Below are positions 34,292 to 43,048 of a DNA stretch of 64,000 bases, in pieces (the first letter of the stretch is position 1; each line of letters opens with the position of its first letter). Both the position numbers and the translations under genes were made by a program. The DNA comes from Yoonia rosea (GTDB taxonomy: Bacteria > Pseudomonadota > Alphaproteobacteria > Rhodobacterales > Rhodobacteraceae). The stretch is taken from assembly GCF_900156505.1 (NCBI RefSeq), contig NZ_FTPR01000001.1, forward strand, positions 248,001 to 312,000. The letters run 5' to 3'. Under the pieces are notes generated by a model that did not search any database, was not told the DNA's origin, and saw only the letters and a program-made list of their open reading frames with translations.

Positions 34292-35347
34292 TTAGTTCAG
34301 GTCGCTGGCATAATCAGCGGCCAGTTCGGCCTCGACCTCGGCCGTGGCCGCGATCAGCGCGTCCAGCATCTCACTGCCGCCGTCCACGTTTTCACGGAAC
34401 CATGCATAGACGGGGGCTGCGGCTTCTGCGAAGGCCGCTTTCTCTTCTGGGCTTGGCACATAGATGTCGCCGCCACCTGCAACGAAGGCTTCATAGGCTT
34501 CGATGGATTTGCGCTTGGGTGAGGCGAAAGTTGCCTGCTGAAGGGCAGAGAAACCGTCAACGACAACGCGGCGCAGGTCTTCTGGCATGGCCATGAAGTT
34601 ATCGTTGTTCATCCACCACAGCGCACCCATGTAGGAGTGGCCGTCCAGTGTGAGGTATTGCAGACCCGCATCAGGGAACTTCATGCCCATGATGTCGGTA
34701 ATGCCGTTGGCGGTGCCTTCAACAACGCCGGTTTGCAGCGATGTGAACAGCTCTGGCCACGGGATCGGTGTCGCAGAGGCACCCATTGCTTCGACCAGCT
34801 GCACCGGCAGGTCCGCAACAACAGTGCGTAGTTTCAGGCCTTCCATGTCGGCAGGGCTGGTCACGCGGCGTTCGGTATTGGCAAAGTTGCGCCAGCCGCC
34901 GGTATTGCCCACGGTCATCAGGCGCACGGTATTGCCGCTGTCCTCAAGCGCCTTGTTGCGCAGGGTGCGGACGAAATCACCGGACAGAACGGCCTCGGCC
35001 ACGCGGTCAGATGACATCAGGTAGGGCAGGTCGAGCACTTGCACATAGGGGAAGATGCCGGCGGCACCACCTGATGTGGAAATGTAGACGTCAATCGAGC
35101 CTTCAGACACACCTTCAAGGCATTCCGCACCGGTCGCACAAAGCTGTGTGCCGATGAAAAGTTCAACGGCAATGCGCCCGTTCGAGGCCGCTTCGACGTA
35201 GTTTTTGAACACGACCAGACCGTCATAGTCCTCGTCGTTCTCGTTTGAGTTGGCCGTGGCGCGGATTGTGAAATCCTGTGCCCAGGCCGCCAGCGGGGTC
35301 GCCAGCAGTGCGGCGGTGGCCGCGATTTTTGTGAACTGTCTCAGCAT
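34292..35347 (-). CDS. TRAP transporter substrate-binding protein (DctP family), system 1
   Basis: This 351-residue periplasmic protein has signal peptide MLRQFTKIAATAALLATPLA. The DctP fold is visible in QDFTIRATANSNENDEDYDG, the GSIDVYISTSGGAAG region, and LKLRTVVADLPVQLVEAMGA with TPIPWPELFTSLQTGVVEG. The start follows GGGAG. The order dctQ-dctM-dctP on one strand, downstream of the monooxygenase set, suggests a sulfonate, carboxylate or similar substrate. The ligand cannot be read from the sequence. Confidence 0.9.
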   Translation of the reverse strand: MLRQFTKIAATAALLATPLAAWAQDFTIRATANSNENDEDYDGLVVFKNYVEAASNGRIAVELFIGTQLCATGAECLEGVSEGSIDVYISTSGGAAGIFPYVQVLDLPYLMSSDRVAEAVLSGDFVRTLRNKALEDSGNTVRLMTVGNTGGWRNFANTERRVTSPADMEGLKLRTVVADLPVQLVEAMGASATPIPWPELFTSLQTGVVEGTANGITDIMGMKFPDAGLQYLTLDGHSYMGALWWMNNDNFMAMPEDLRRVVVDGFSALQQATFASPKRKSIEAYEAFVAGGGDIYVPSPEEKAAFAEAAAPVYAWFRENVDGGSEMLDALIAATAEVEAELAADYASDLN

Positions 35348-35369
35348 TATTGTCTCCCTGTTGATGCTG

Positions 35370-36941
35370 TTAGTTGATGCCCGGTGGTGGGCTAATGCAG
35401 GCGCTAAACCCGACCTCTGGGCCGCAACCCAAGAAACCGGCAAGGTATGGCACTGTCATGGAAATGGCGGGGATATAGGTGATCAGGAAGATCACCAGAA
35501 TTTCCACCGCAAGAAATGGCAGGATCGCTTTGGCAATGGTCTCAACCCGTTCACCGGACACAGTACTGGCCACGAATAAGACAAGCCCCATGGGTGGCGT
35601 TGCCAGCCCCACGGTCAGGTTCACACTCATGATGATCGCGAAGTGCACGGGGTGCACGCCAAGATCCACGAAGATCGGCCCGAGGATTGGACCCAGAATG
35701 ATAATCGCAGGCCCCGCATCAAGGAACATGCCGACGATAAAGAGCAGGATGTTGATCAGGAACAATAGCATCAGCGGGTTTTCTGACAGCGACAGGATAT
35801 AGTCGCTGAGGATCTGCGGGGCATATGACAGCGATACGACAGTCTTGAAGGCAACCGCCGCGCCCACCAGCAATAGCACCGCCGAGGTGGCGAGTGCCGA
35901 GCGCGTCAGCACCTCGCCCAAGTCTTTGAGTTTCATGGACCGCAAGACAAAGAAGCTGACGATCAGCGCATAGGCGACCGCCACTGCCGAGGCCTCGGTC
36001 GGGGTGAAAACACCCACAAGGATGCCGCCCAGAATGATAATGGGGGTTTGCAACGGCGCGATGGCCTTCTTGCAGACCATGCGGAAATCGTGGGTCACGC
36101 GCTTGCGGTAGCCCATCAGCATGAAATGGGCGGCAACCAGCAGCAGGCCGAAGACGATCCAGAGGTTCAGGTTGTGCACCTTGTCGCCTGCTTCGTTGAT
36201 TGAAGACAGACCGACGAGGCCGGACAGCCCCGCGTAAAGCGCCATCAGCAAACCTGCGAGGTTGATCCGTACGAGCGCAAAGCTGACCCAGTATTCAATC
36301 GGGGTGATCGTCTGGTTCTTGGTAACGATCCGCTCTGCCTTGGGCAGGTCATAGCGGTCAGCCATCAGGCGGACCATCACCATCAACCCGACGCCCACCA
36401 TGATGCCCGGCACGATACCTGCAAGGAAGAGCGAGGCCACGCTTTCGCCCATCACATAGGCGTAGATGATCATGATGCCCGATGGCGGGATGATCGGGCC
36501 GATAACCGAGGATGCGGCGGTGATCGCGGCGGCGAATTTGCGGGTGTAGCCGTTCTTCTCCATCGCGGGGATCATGGTGGAGCCGATGGCAGAGGTATCT
36601 GCAACGGCAGAACCGGAAAGGCCCGCGAACAGCATGGATGACAGGATGTTCACATGGGCCAGACCGCCGCGCAAATGGCCCATGAAGGCCTGCGCGAATT
36701 CCACCAGCCGCAGGGTAATGCCGCCACGGTTCATGATCTCGCCTGCCAGCATGAAGAAAGGCAGTGCCATCAGTGGAAAGCTGTCCATGCCGTTGTAAAG
36801 GTTGCGGTAAAGCCCTGCGACGACATTGCGGGTGTCGCCTTCGAGCATGATCAGTGCGAAAGGCGAGGCCAGCAATGCAAAGACCACTGGCAGGCCGATC
36901 ATGATCAGCACAAGGAAGAGAGGGAGGAACCATAACAGCAT
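35370..36941 (-). CDS. TRAP transporter large permease (DctM family), system 1
   Basis: This 523-residue permease is longer than the usual ~430. Many hydrophobic helices are visible, with conserved blocks NRGGITLRLVEFAQAFMGHL, GLSGSAVADTSAIGSTMIP, IIPPSGIMIIYAYVMGESVA and GVFTPTEASAVAVAYAL. An extra helical insert lies in the middle (about residues 225-290: LAGLLMALYAGLSGLVGL, NLWIVFGLLLVAAHFML). It starts on the last base of dctQ (TGATG) and precedes dctP by 22 bases. Confidence 0.92.
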   Translation of the reverse strand: MLLWFLPLFLVLIMIGLPVVFALLASPFALIMLEGDTRNVVAGLYRNLYNGMDSFPLMALPFFMLAGEIMNRGGITLRLVEFAQAFMGHLRGGLAHVNILSSMLFAGLSGSAVADTSAIGSTMIPAMEKNGYTRKFAAAITAASSVIGPIIPPSGIMIIYAYVMGESVASLFLAGIVPGIMVGVGLMVMVRLMADRYDLPKAERIVTKNQTITPIEYWVSFALVRINLAGLLMALYAGLSGLVGLSSINEAGDKVHNLNLWIVFGLLLVAAHFMLMGYRKRVTHDFRMVCKKAIAPLQTPIIILGGILVGVFTPTEASAVAVAYALIVSFFVLRSMKLKDLGEVLTRSALATSAVLLLVGAAVAFKTVVSLSYAPQILSDYILSLSENPLMLLFLINILLFIVGMFLDAGPAIIILGPILGPIFVDLGVHPVHFAIIMSVNLTVGLATPPMGLVLFVASTVSGERVETIAKAILPFLAVEILVIFLITYIPAISMTVPYLAGFLGCGPEVGFSACISPPPGIN

Positions 36942-37537
36942 CAGTCGGCTCCCTGAAAGTCATCGGCATTGAGCGGTGTGAGGCGGTCGCCTTGGCCCAA
37001 GAGCTTGATGATCTGGCGGATGATCAGTTCCACATTCACAAGGATCAGCAGGTTCACCCCCACAAAGAGCGACGCGTATTGATAGTTGTTCTGGAACTTG
37101 GCACCGCATTTGCCGATCTCGATCCCGAAGGGCCAGCGCAGCGAGGACGAACACCCGCGCCCTGAAAGCGTCTGGACATGGTTGTTCAGCCCACGTTCCC
37201 ACGCGATGACAAGCACCCAAAGGGCGATGCCGAGGATCAGCAGCGTGAGCAGGCCGGAGACAACGCGGGGCAGGGCGCGTTCAAGCATGTCGATCGACAC
37301 AAAGCCGCCCATGCGGAATGCAAGCGGCGCCATCAGCCCTGTCATCCAAAGCATCCCGAAGCGCGCGCCTTCTTCCGTCCAGTTAGGGGCATCGCTGAGC
37401 ACATAGCGGAAGAAGACCTGCCCCAGGATCAGCGCGACCATGATGGCGAGTGCGATCACCGCGATGACCTTGCCGATGGCAAGGACCACGGTGTTGAACC
37501 GTTCAAGCGGCCATAAAAGACCAAACAGGACCGACAT
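36941..37537 (-). CDS. TRAP transporter small permease (DctQ family), system 1
   Basis: This 198-residue membrane protein has the four-helix DctQ layout: VIAVIALAIMVALILGQVFF, LMAPLAFRMGGFVSIDML and LLTLLILGIALWVLVIAWER. It is longer than most DctQ proteins. An insert with Cys residues (SGRGCSSSLRWPFGIEIGKC) lies between helices 3 and 4, just before QYASLFVGVNLLILVNVELI. It pairs with the adjacent DctM. Confidence 0.88.
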   Translation of the reverse strand: MSVLFGLLWPLERFNTVVLAIGKVIAVIALAIMVALILGQVFFRYVLSDAPNWTEEGARFGMLWMTGLMAPLAFRMGGFVSIDMLERALPRVVSGLLTLLILGIALWVLVIAWERGLNNHVQTLSGRGCSSSLRWPFGIEIGKCGAKFQNNYQYASLFVGVNLLILVNVELIIRQIIKLLGQGDRLTPLNADDFQGAD

Positions 37538-37574
37538 CGGCTCCTCCCCTGTTTATGTGCGGGCTTGCGCCCTA

Positions 37575-37635
37575 TTGTTCTTGGGGCTTTGCCCCCGCCG
37601 CATGCTGCGGCTGCCCCAGAATATTTAGGGCAAAA
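37575..37635. repeat. Rhodobacteraceae-type intergenic palindromic element, second copy
   Basis: A GC palindrome (GCCGCATGCTGCGGC) lies in GGCTTTGCCCC...GGGC context, followed by AGAATATTTAGGGCAAAAT. It resembles the 30410-30450 element in layout and lies in the 106-base gap between the flavin reductase gene and dctQ. The match to a known repeat family is from memory. Confidence 0.5.
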
Positions 37636-37643
37636 TGATAAGA

Positions 37644-38147
37644 TCAGGTCGCGCTGAACTCTCCGTATTTTCCCGCGTGAAAGACGAGCGGATCGCCGCC
37701 ACGGTGGTGGGCCTTGGTGACAAGGCCCACAACAATCACGTGGTCGCCAGCGTCATATGTGGCCTCGAGATTGCATTCGAACGTGGCCAGCGCGCCTTCG
37801 ATGATCGGCATGCCGCAGTGCGACAGATGCGTTGGTACGTCTTTGATCGCGGTCTTGGATTTGATGATGGCCGCACAGATATCGCGCTGGTCCGCCGCCA
37901 TGACATGGACGGCAAAGCGGCGCGAGCCTGCGAAATGTTCAAAGCGCTTGGATGATTTTGCAGGCGACCACAGCACCAGTGGCGGATCGAGCGACACGCT
38001 GGCAAAGCTGTTGGCGACGATAGCAACAGGTCCTTCAGGGCTATCGGTGGTGATGATGGTCACACCGGTGACGAAGGTGCCCAAGGCACCGCGAAAGCTG
38101 TCGCTGTCGGTGCTGGGGTCGAATGTGGCGATCGTGCCTGCGTCCAT
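37644..38147 (-). CDS. Flavin reductase-like (FMN-binding split-barrel) protein
   Basis: This 167-residue protein of the HpaC/SsuE-like flavin reductase family shows SFRGALGTFVTGVTIITT, IVANSFASVSLDPPLVLWSP, SRRFAVHVMAADQRDI and the C-terminal HVIVVGLVTKAHH. It supplies reduced flavin to a two-component monooxygenase, here probably the LLM enzyme two genes upstream. Its ATG overlaps the aldo/keto reductase stop (TAATG). Confidence 0.88.
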   Translation of the reverse strand: MDAGTIATFDPSTDSDSFRGALGTFVTGVTIITTDSPEGPVAIVANSFASVSLDPPLVLWSPAKSSKRFEHFAGSRRFAVHVMAADQRDICAAIIKSKTAIKDVPTHLSHCGMPIIEGALATFECNLEATYDAGDHVIVVGLVTKAHHRGGDPLVFHAGKYGEFSAT

Positions 38148-39037
38148 TATGGTACCTCTGTGCCGAGTGCGGCTGTGTAAAGTTCGAACCATGTTTCACG
38201 GTCCATATTCACCTTCAAAGCGTCTGAGAGTGATTTGATACGATTGATATTATTCGTGCCCATGACCGGCATGATGTTTGCCGGATGCGCCAGTAACCAT
38301 GCCACTGCGACGGCGGCATTGTCTACGCCATTCTCGGCCGCCACTTTGGCCAGCGCGTCCTGGGCTGCCCCTGTGCCTGTCATCAGGCTGCCACCGCCCA
38401 AGGGGGACCATGCCATAATGGGGATATTACGCTCTTGCAGGTAGGCCACATCGCCGTTGGTAAACCCTGCATGCGCGGTCAGCGACAGTTCGATCTGGTT
38501 GGTCACCAGCCGCGTTTTCATCGCAGATTGCAGCAGGGTCCAGTCGTGCAGTTTGAAGTTGGACACGCCGACCGAGCGGACTTTGCCGGAGGCCACGACC
38601 TCATCCAGTGCCGCACCCGTTTCATGGTGGTCCATCATTGGATCGGGGCGATGGATCAGCAGGGTGTCGATCTTGTCGATGTTCATCAGCCGCAGGGAAT
38701 GATCTACGGATGCGAGGATATGCGCGCGGCTGGTGTCATAGTATTTCACCCGTGCATCCGCATAGCGCCCTGCGGGGGCCACGATATCGCATTTCGTCAC
38801 GATCTCGATCTGGTCTTTCAGGGCAGGGGCTGCTTTGAGTGCCGCGCCCAGCACCTCTTCGGCCTCATAGCCGCCGTAGATATCGGCCTGATCCATCGTC
38901 GTGATGCCTTGTTCAAGGCAGGCCTCGATCTTGGCCTGAACGTGCGCCACGGACGTGTCGCTGTCATCGCCCAGACGCCACATGCCATAAACGATACGGC
39001 TAAAGGAAAGGTCGTTGGTGATCGAGATACGGGTCAT
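38147..39037 (-). CDS. Aldo/keto reductase, YdhF-like
   Basis: This 296-residue TIM-barrel NADPH-dependent oxidoreductase has catalytic tetrad elements visible: Asp and Tyr in MDQADIYGGYEAEEVLG, Lys in IEIVTKCDIVAP, and His in DTLLIHRPDPMMD. The cofactor end is VMGTNNINRI. It lies between the LLM monooxygenase and flavin reductase with one-base overlaps on both sides, so it probably reduces an aldehyde or ketone released by the monooxygenase. That role is inferred. Confidence 0.9.
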   Translation of the reverse strand: MTRISITNDLSFSRIVYGMWRLGDDSDTSVAHVQAKIEACLEQGITTMDQADIYGGYEAEEVLGAALKAAPALKDQIEIVTKCDIVAPAGRYADARVKYYDTSRAHILASVDHSLRLMNIDKIDTLLIHRPDPMMDHHETGAALDEVVASGKVRSVGVSNFKLHDWTLLQSAMKTRLVTNQIELSLTAHAGFTNGDVAYLQERNIPIMAWSPLGGGSLMTGTGAAQDALAKVAAENGVDNAAVAVAWLLAHPANIMPVMGTNNINRIKSLSDALKVNMDRETWFELYTAALGTEVP

Positions 39038-40194
39038 TAACGGCGGGGTCCTGTTCCTAGGGGTGTTGCGGGTGTTTCGGCCGGGACACGCCCGTAGGCG
39101 TGGGGCAGCGAGCAGGTCTTCAGATGCGGCATGACGCGGGCGCCGAAGTGTTCGGCCTCGTCGATATGCGGGTAGCCCGAGAAGATGAAAGCACGGATGC
39201 CCATCTTTTGATAGGCTTCGATTTTGGACATGACCTGATCGGTCGAGCCGACAAGGGCCGCACCACAGCCCGAGCGCGCGCGCCCGATGCCTGTCCAGAG
39301 ACCGGGTTCTGTATAGCCGAATTTATCGGCCAGTTCGCGGGCGCGGGATTGATGCGCCACCCCCAGAGAGATGCTGTCATGGGCGCGGTCGCGGATCAGT
39401 TGGCCGTATTCGTCGTCCAGCTTGGAGGCGATGTAGTCGGCGTATTCCTTTGCTTCGGCTTCGGTATCGCGCACGATCATGTGGACGCGCAGGCCGTAAT
39501 CCAGTGTCCGGTTGTGGGCGGCGGCGCGGGCGTGCACATCCTTCATGCGTTGTTCCAGCATGTCGGTCGTTTCGGGCCACATCAGATAGACATCGCATTG
39601 CGCGCCGCAAAGTTCGAGCGCATCGGGCGAGTAGCCACCGAAGTACAGCAGTGGGCCGCCGTTTTGTTGGTAAGGGCGGGCAGGGTCGGTGGTGAGTTTG
39701 GAGATCTGGTAGATGTCGCCGTCATAGCTGACCTCATCCTGCGTCCAGCACTGGCGCAGGATTTCAACAACCTCATGGCTGCGTTTATAGCGGTAGCTGC
39801 TTTCGGCCACTTCGCCGGGGAAATCGCTGCTGATCACATTCAGCGTCAGCCGGCCCTTGAGCATATGATCCAGCGTGGCGATGGTGCGCGCCAGCATGAT
39901 CGGCTGGACTTCACCGCAGCGGATGGCGGCGAGGAAATTGATCTTTTCGGTGAGTGGGGCCATGCCTGCCACGAAAGACAGCGTGTCTTGACCGACCTGA
40001 TAGGACGAGGGGGCGAGGATGTTGCGGAACCCTTGTTTTTCAGCCGTGAGTGCGATGTCGCGGCAATGCTCCCAAGACGAGCGCAGGTCGCCATCAGGAA
40101 CACCAAGGAACTGGTAATCATCCGAACAGAGCGCGGAAAACCATGACACTTCCGCAGCATCCAGATCAGGGCTGGTGATGGGCACGATTGTCAT
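39037..40194 (-). CDS. LLM-class flavin-dependent monooxygenase (SsuD-like)
   Basis: This 385-residue bacterial luciferase-like/alkanesulfonate monooxygenase-family enzyme contains GFRNILAPSSYQVGQDTLSF, INFLAAIRCGEVQPIMLART, LTLNVISSDFPGEVAE and GGPLLYFGGYSPDALELCG. It is first gene of an operon with an aldo/keto reductase and flavin reductase, and possibly the TRAP system downstream. Sulfonates, sulfones or another carbon-sulfur or carbon-nitrogen compound are the likely substrates. The exact one cannot be told. Divergent from a GntR regulator. Confidence 0.88.
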   Translation of the reverse strand: MTIVPITSPDLDAAEVSWFSALCSDDYQFLGVPDGDLRSSWEHCRDIALTAEKQGFRNILAPSSYQVGQDTLSFVAGMAPLTEKINFLAAIRCGEVQPIMLARTIATLDHMLKGRLTLNVISSDFPGEVAESSYRYKRSHEVVEILRQCWTQDEVSYDGDIYQISKLTTDPARPYQQNGGPLLYFGGYSPDALELCGAQCDVYLMWPETTDMLEQRMKDVHARAAAHNRTLDYGLRVHMIVRDTEAEAKEYADYIASKLDDEYGQLIRDRAHDSISLGVAHQSRARELADKFGYTEPGLWTGIGRARSGCGAALVGSTDQVMSKIEAYQKMGIRAFIFSGYPHIDEAEHFGARVMPHLKTCSLPHAYGRVPAETPATPLGTGPRR

Positions 40195-40298
40195 TGATTC
40201 TCCTCCCCAGAAGATCGTGTTTCCACTTGCCTAGCACGCAAATATCTGTGCAACAATAGTGTATCAATTTTCATGCGTCGGCTCGGGGAGGTGCCGCC

Positions 40299-41006
40299 AT
40301 GGCGACAACCTCTGCACTGCCGAAGTTCATTCAACTGAGTGAAATGCTGATCCGCGAGATTGCTGCGGGGCATCTGGCGGATGGTGCGCGATTGCCACCC
40401 GAGCGCGAGATGGCGGATGAATTGGGTGTGGCCGTGGGGACGTTGCGCAAGGCGCTTGCGGATGTCGAGGCCAAGGGATTGCTGGACCGCGTGCAGGGGT
40501 CAGGCAACTATGTGCGCCACCGCCCTGCGGTGAATTCGGTCTATGCGTTTTTCCGGCTCGAACTGCTCAAGGGGGGTGGTTTGCCGACCGCACAGGTGCT
40601 GTCTGTGGATCGCTTGGCCAAGCCTGCCGGCTTTGCGCGCTTGGGTGGTGATCCGCAGGGTCACCGGATCAGGCGTTTGCGGTCGCTGGATGGCGTGTTG
40701 GTCGCGCTCGAGGAGATCTGGCTGGATGGGGCGGCGCGTGACCGGATCGCTGTGTCGGATCTGTCAGACTCGCTCTATCACTTCTACCGCCATGAACTGG
40801 GTGTGGTGATTGCATCGGTCGAAGACCGGATCGGCGTGGATGTGGTGCCCGATTGGGCGCCAGCCGCTTTTCATCTGCGCCCCGGCGCACCGGTGGGCTA
40901 TATCGAGCGGGTCAGCCTGACCGCCGCCAAAGACCCCGCCGAATTTTCGCGCACTTGGTATGACGCCAAGCGCGCCAACTACATCTCTCGTATGGGCAAA
41001 GGTTAA
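40299..41006 (+). CDS. GntR-family regulator with UTRA domain
   Basis: This 235-residue HutC-subfamily repressor has an N-terminal GntR winged helix (IREIAAGHLADGARLPPERE, ADELGVAVGTLRKALADVEA, VQGSGNYVRHR). A C-terminal UTRA ligand domain follows (IRRLRSLDGVLVALEEIWLD, SLYHFYRHELGVVIASVEDR, PVGYIERVSL). It is divergent from the LLM operon with a 104-base gap and is followed by a dehydrogenase gene five bases later. It probably controls both directions. Ligand unknown. Confidence 0.88.
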   Translation: MATTSALPKFIQLSEMLIREIAAGHLADGARLPPEREMADELGVAVGTLRKALADVEAKGLLDRVQGSGNYVRHRPAVNSVYAFFRLELLKGGGLPTAQVLSVDRLAKPAGFARLGGDPQGHRIRRLRSLDGVLVALEEIWLDGAARDRIAVSDLSDSLYHFYRHELGVVIASVEDRIGVDVVPDWAPAAFHLRPGAPVGYIERVSLTAAKDPAEFSRTWYDAKRANYISRMGKG

Positions 41007-41011
41007 GCAAC

Positions 41012-42100
41012 GTGGATACGGTAAACTACGGCCTGATTGGCTGCGGCATGATGGGTCGCGAACATATCTTGAATATCAATCTGCTACCGCAGGGCCGCGT
41101 GTCGGTGGTTTATGATCCGGTGGCGGAACTGGCGGAATCAGCGGCGACCTTGGCGGAAAACGCCCATGTTGCGGGGTCGATTGAAGAGCTTTTGGCCTTC
41201 GAGAATCTGGATGCAGTGGTGATTGTCAGCCCCAATTATCTGCATGTGCAGCAGTTGCAGCAAATCGTGGCAAGGCGCCCGCTGCCGATCTTGTGTGAAA
41301 AGCCGCTTTACACCGACCCCGCGGATGCGCCCGTGCTTGAGGCGCTGTTCAAGGATTACCCCCATCCGGTCTGGGTGGCCATGGAATACCGCTATATGCC
41401 CCCCGTCGCGGCCTTGATTGCGCAGGCCGAGCAGGCCACCGGCGGCATCAAGATGCTGACCATCCGCGAACACCGTTTTCCGTTCCTGCCCAAGATTGGA
41501 GACTGGAACCGGTTCAACGCCAATACCGGTGGCACATTGGTCGAGAAATGCTGTCACTTCTTCGATCTGATGCGGGTCATATTGCAGGATGAACCGGTCC
41601 GCGTGATGGCGAGCGCGGGGCAATCGCTGAACCACATTGACGAGCGCTATGACGGCAAAGCCCCAGATATCTGGGACAACGGCTATGTGATCCTGGATTT
41701 CGCCAAGGGCGCGCGCGCGATGCTGGAACTGTGCATGTTCGCCGAAGGGTCAAAGTATCAAGAAGAGATCAGCGCTGTAGGGCCGAAAGGCAAGATCGAG
41801 GCGCTGGTGCCAGGTCCGGGGCGGTTCTGGCCGCAACTGTTGGGTGCGCCGCCGGTGCCGCAAATGATTATCAGCCCGCGTGCGCCCAAAGGCCCTTATG
41901 TGTCGGAAATTCCGGTTGATCCCACGTTGTTGGAAGCGGGCGATCACAACGGATCAACCTTTTATCAACATCAGCGCTTCAACGCGGTTGTGCGCGGTGA
42001 AGGTGAGGTCGAAGTCACCTTGGCCGATGGGGCCAAGGCGGTTGCGATCGGGATGGCCGCGCAGGAAAGCGCGCGGACAGGACAGGCGGTGACGCTCTAG
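41012..42100 (+). CDS. Gfo/Idh/MocA-family oxidoreductase
   Basis: This 362-residue NAD(P)-dependent dehydrogenase has a Rossmann start (YGLIGCGMMGREHILNI) and the family's EKP motif (PILCEKPLYTDP). The C-terminal alpha/beta domain includes EHRFPFLPKIGDWNRFN and TGGTLVEKCCHFFDLMR, with the catalytic-type Lys/His region. It typically oxidises sugars, inositols or related polyols. Co-transcribed with the GntR/UTRA regulator. Its 3' end overlaps the convergent small gene by four bases. Confidence 0.9.
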   Translation: MDTVNYGLIGCGMMGREHILNINLLPQGRVSVVYDPVAELAESAATLAENAHVAGSIEELLAFENLDAVVIVSPNYLHVQQLQQIVARRPLPILCEKPLYTDPADAPVLEALFKDYPHPVWVAMEYRYMPPVAALIAQAEQATGGIKMLTIREHRFPFLPKIGDWNRFNANTGGTLVEKCCHFFDLMRVILQDEPVRVMASAGQSLNHIDERYDGKAPDIWDNGYVILDFAKGARAMLELCMFAEGSKYQEEISAVGPKGKIEALVPGPGRFWPQLLGAPPVPQMIISPRAPKGPYVSEIPVDPTLLEAGDHNGSTFYQHQRFNAVVRGEGEVEVTLADGAKAVAIGMAAQESARTGQAVTL

Positions 42101-42372
42101 CTGTCTGCAATCATGTCGGAGGTGGCTGCCTCACAGGCGGCCCCTTCGCAGGACACCATCGCCGCAGGAACGTGCATTTCACCGTTTTCTGTCATGATGA
42201 TGTAGGCACCTTCGGCGAAGCCTATAAACTGCCCGACAACTGTGAAGTTTTGTGCCTTCAACGTCAGTGAGATTTGCTCTGCACTGACGCCTGAAGGGGA
42301 GATGAGTGCGATGGCACCCAACATCATCGTACCAATGATACCGTTTACTGATTTCAACATTTTACTCGCCAA
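42097..42372 (-). CDS. Small exported protein resembling the N-terminal domain of roseobacter OmpA/PstS-type proteins
   Basis: This 91-residue protein has signal peptide (SVNGIIGTMMLGAIALISPS, ending SAEQ). A single beta-rich domain follows (ISLTLKAQNFTVVGQFIGFA, GAYIIMTENGEMHVPAAMV, then CEGAAC). The pattern strand-G-x-hxGF-Y-hxT-GE-hxV-CxGxxC is what I recall at the N-terminus of larger substrate-binding/OmpA proteins in this group; here it stands alone. The function is unknown, and truncation of a larger ancestor is possible. The following ~235 bases to 42608 show no gene. Confidence 0.65.
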   Translation of the reverse strand: MASKMLKSVNGIIGTMMLGAIALISPSGVSAEQISLTLKAQNFTVVGQFIGFAEGAYIIMTENGEMHVPAAMVSCEGAACEAATSDMIADS

Positions 42373-42608
42373 TTTTTAAATTCTTGCACATCAACAAGTG
42401 TCACCTAGTGAACCCGCACTGACCGCGTCAATGAAATTATCCCAAAAAATATCATTCCCTTACCTAAAGGATAGCCGCATCACTTTTTGCACGAAAAACG
42501 GCCCGAATGCTGCCGCAATTGGGCATTGAAACGCCTTATTTTATTGGGTTTTGGGGTGTTTTCGGTGATCGGCCGCACAGGTGAGTCGCCGCCAAGGACC
42601 GGTGTAGT

Positions 42609-43012
42609 CTAGTCATGATCCAGCAGGTCGCGCCTGTGCCCGTCAGATCCGGCAAACGACGTCCTGTCGAAATGACCAGCCACAGCCTTGTGCCAGTCTT
42701 CAACGCGCGCGAAGTCCGCAAATGTTGCGATGGGCGCTGTATCGCCCGAGAACACGACATGGGTGTCGGCGGATTTGAGAAAGAAGGCAAAGCAATCAAT
42801 CAAACGCGGGTGGACTGTGCGCATCGCCGTGACTGTTGCGCCGCCTTGTTCCATGATGTGGCCTGCGTCGATATCGTGTAACTGCACTGGCGCGCGCAGG
42901 TCAGGGCGGCCCTCGTCTGCGATCCGCAGGTCGATGTGGGCTTTCAAAGAGGCTCAAAAGCTGTCCCAATTCGTTGCGATCCCTTGATCCATATCGAAGG
43001 GCAGGCGCCGTG
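42609..43012 (-). pseudogene. Metallo-beta-lactamase-fold hydrolase, degraded
   Basis: The minus frame carries a recognisable middle of an MBL-fold protein: DIDAGHIMEQGGATVTAMRT, HPRLIDCFAFFLKSADTHVV and FSGDTAP, the strand-metal-ligand pattern of RNase Z-like or arylsulfatase-like hydrolases. Upstream, LPFDMDQGIATNWDSF is cut from the rest by an in-frame TGA near 42951. The N-terminal HxHxDH metal motif is absent. Downstream, the sequence after EDWHKAVAGHF loses the family and ends. The gene is therefore dead. Confidence 0.7.
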
Positions 43013-43048
43013 AAGCAAGCAACGAAGCGCACGTTGCCTGCAAGTCTT

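Noticed and set aside
39100..40146. 348-codon plus frame opposite the LLM monooxygenase gene
   Set aside because: Antisense shadow of a well-conserved enzyme; no start signal or motif.
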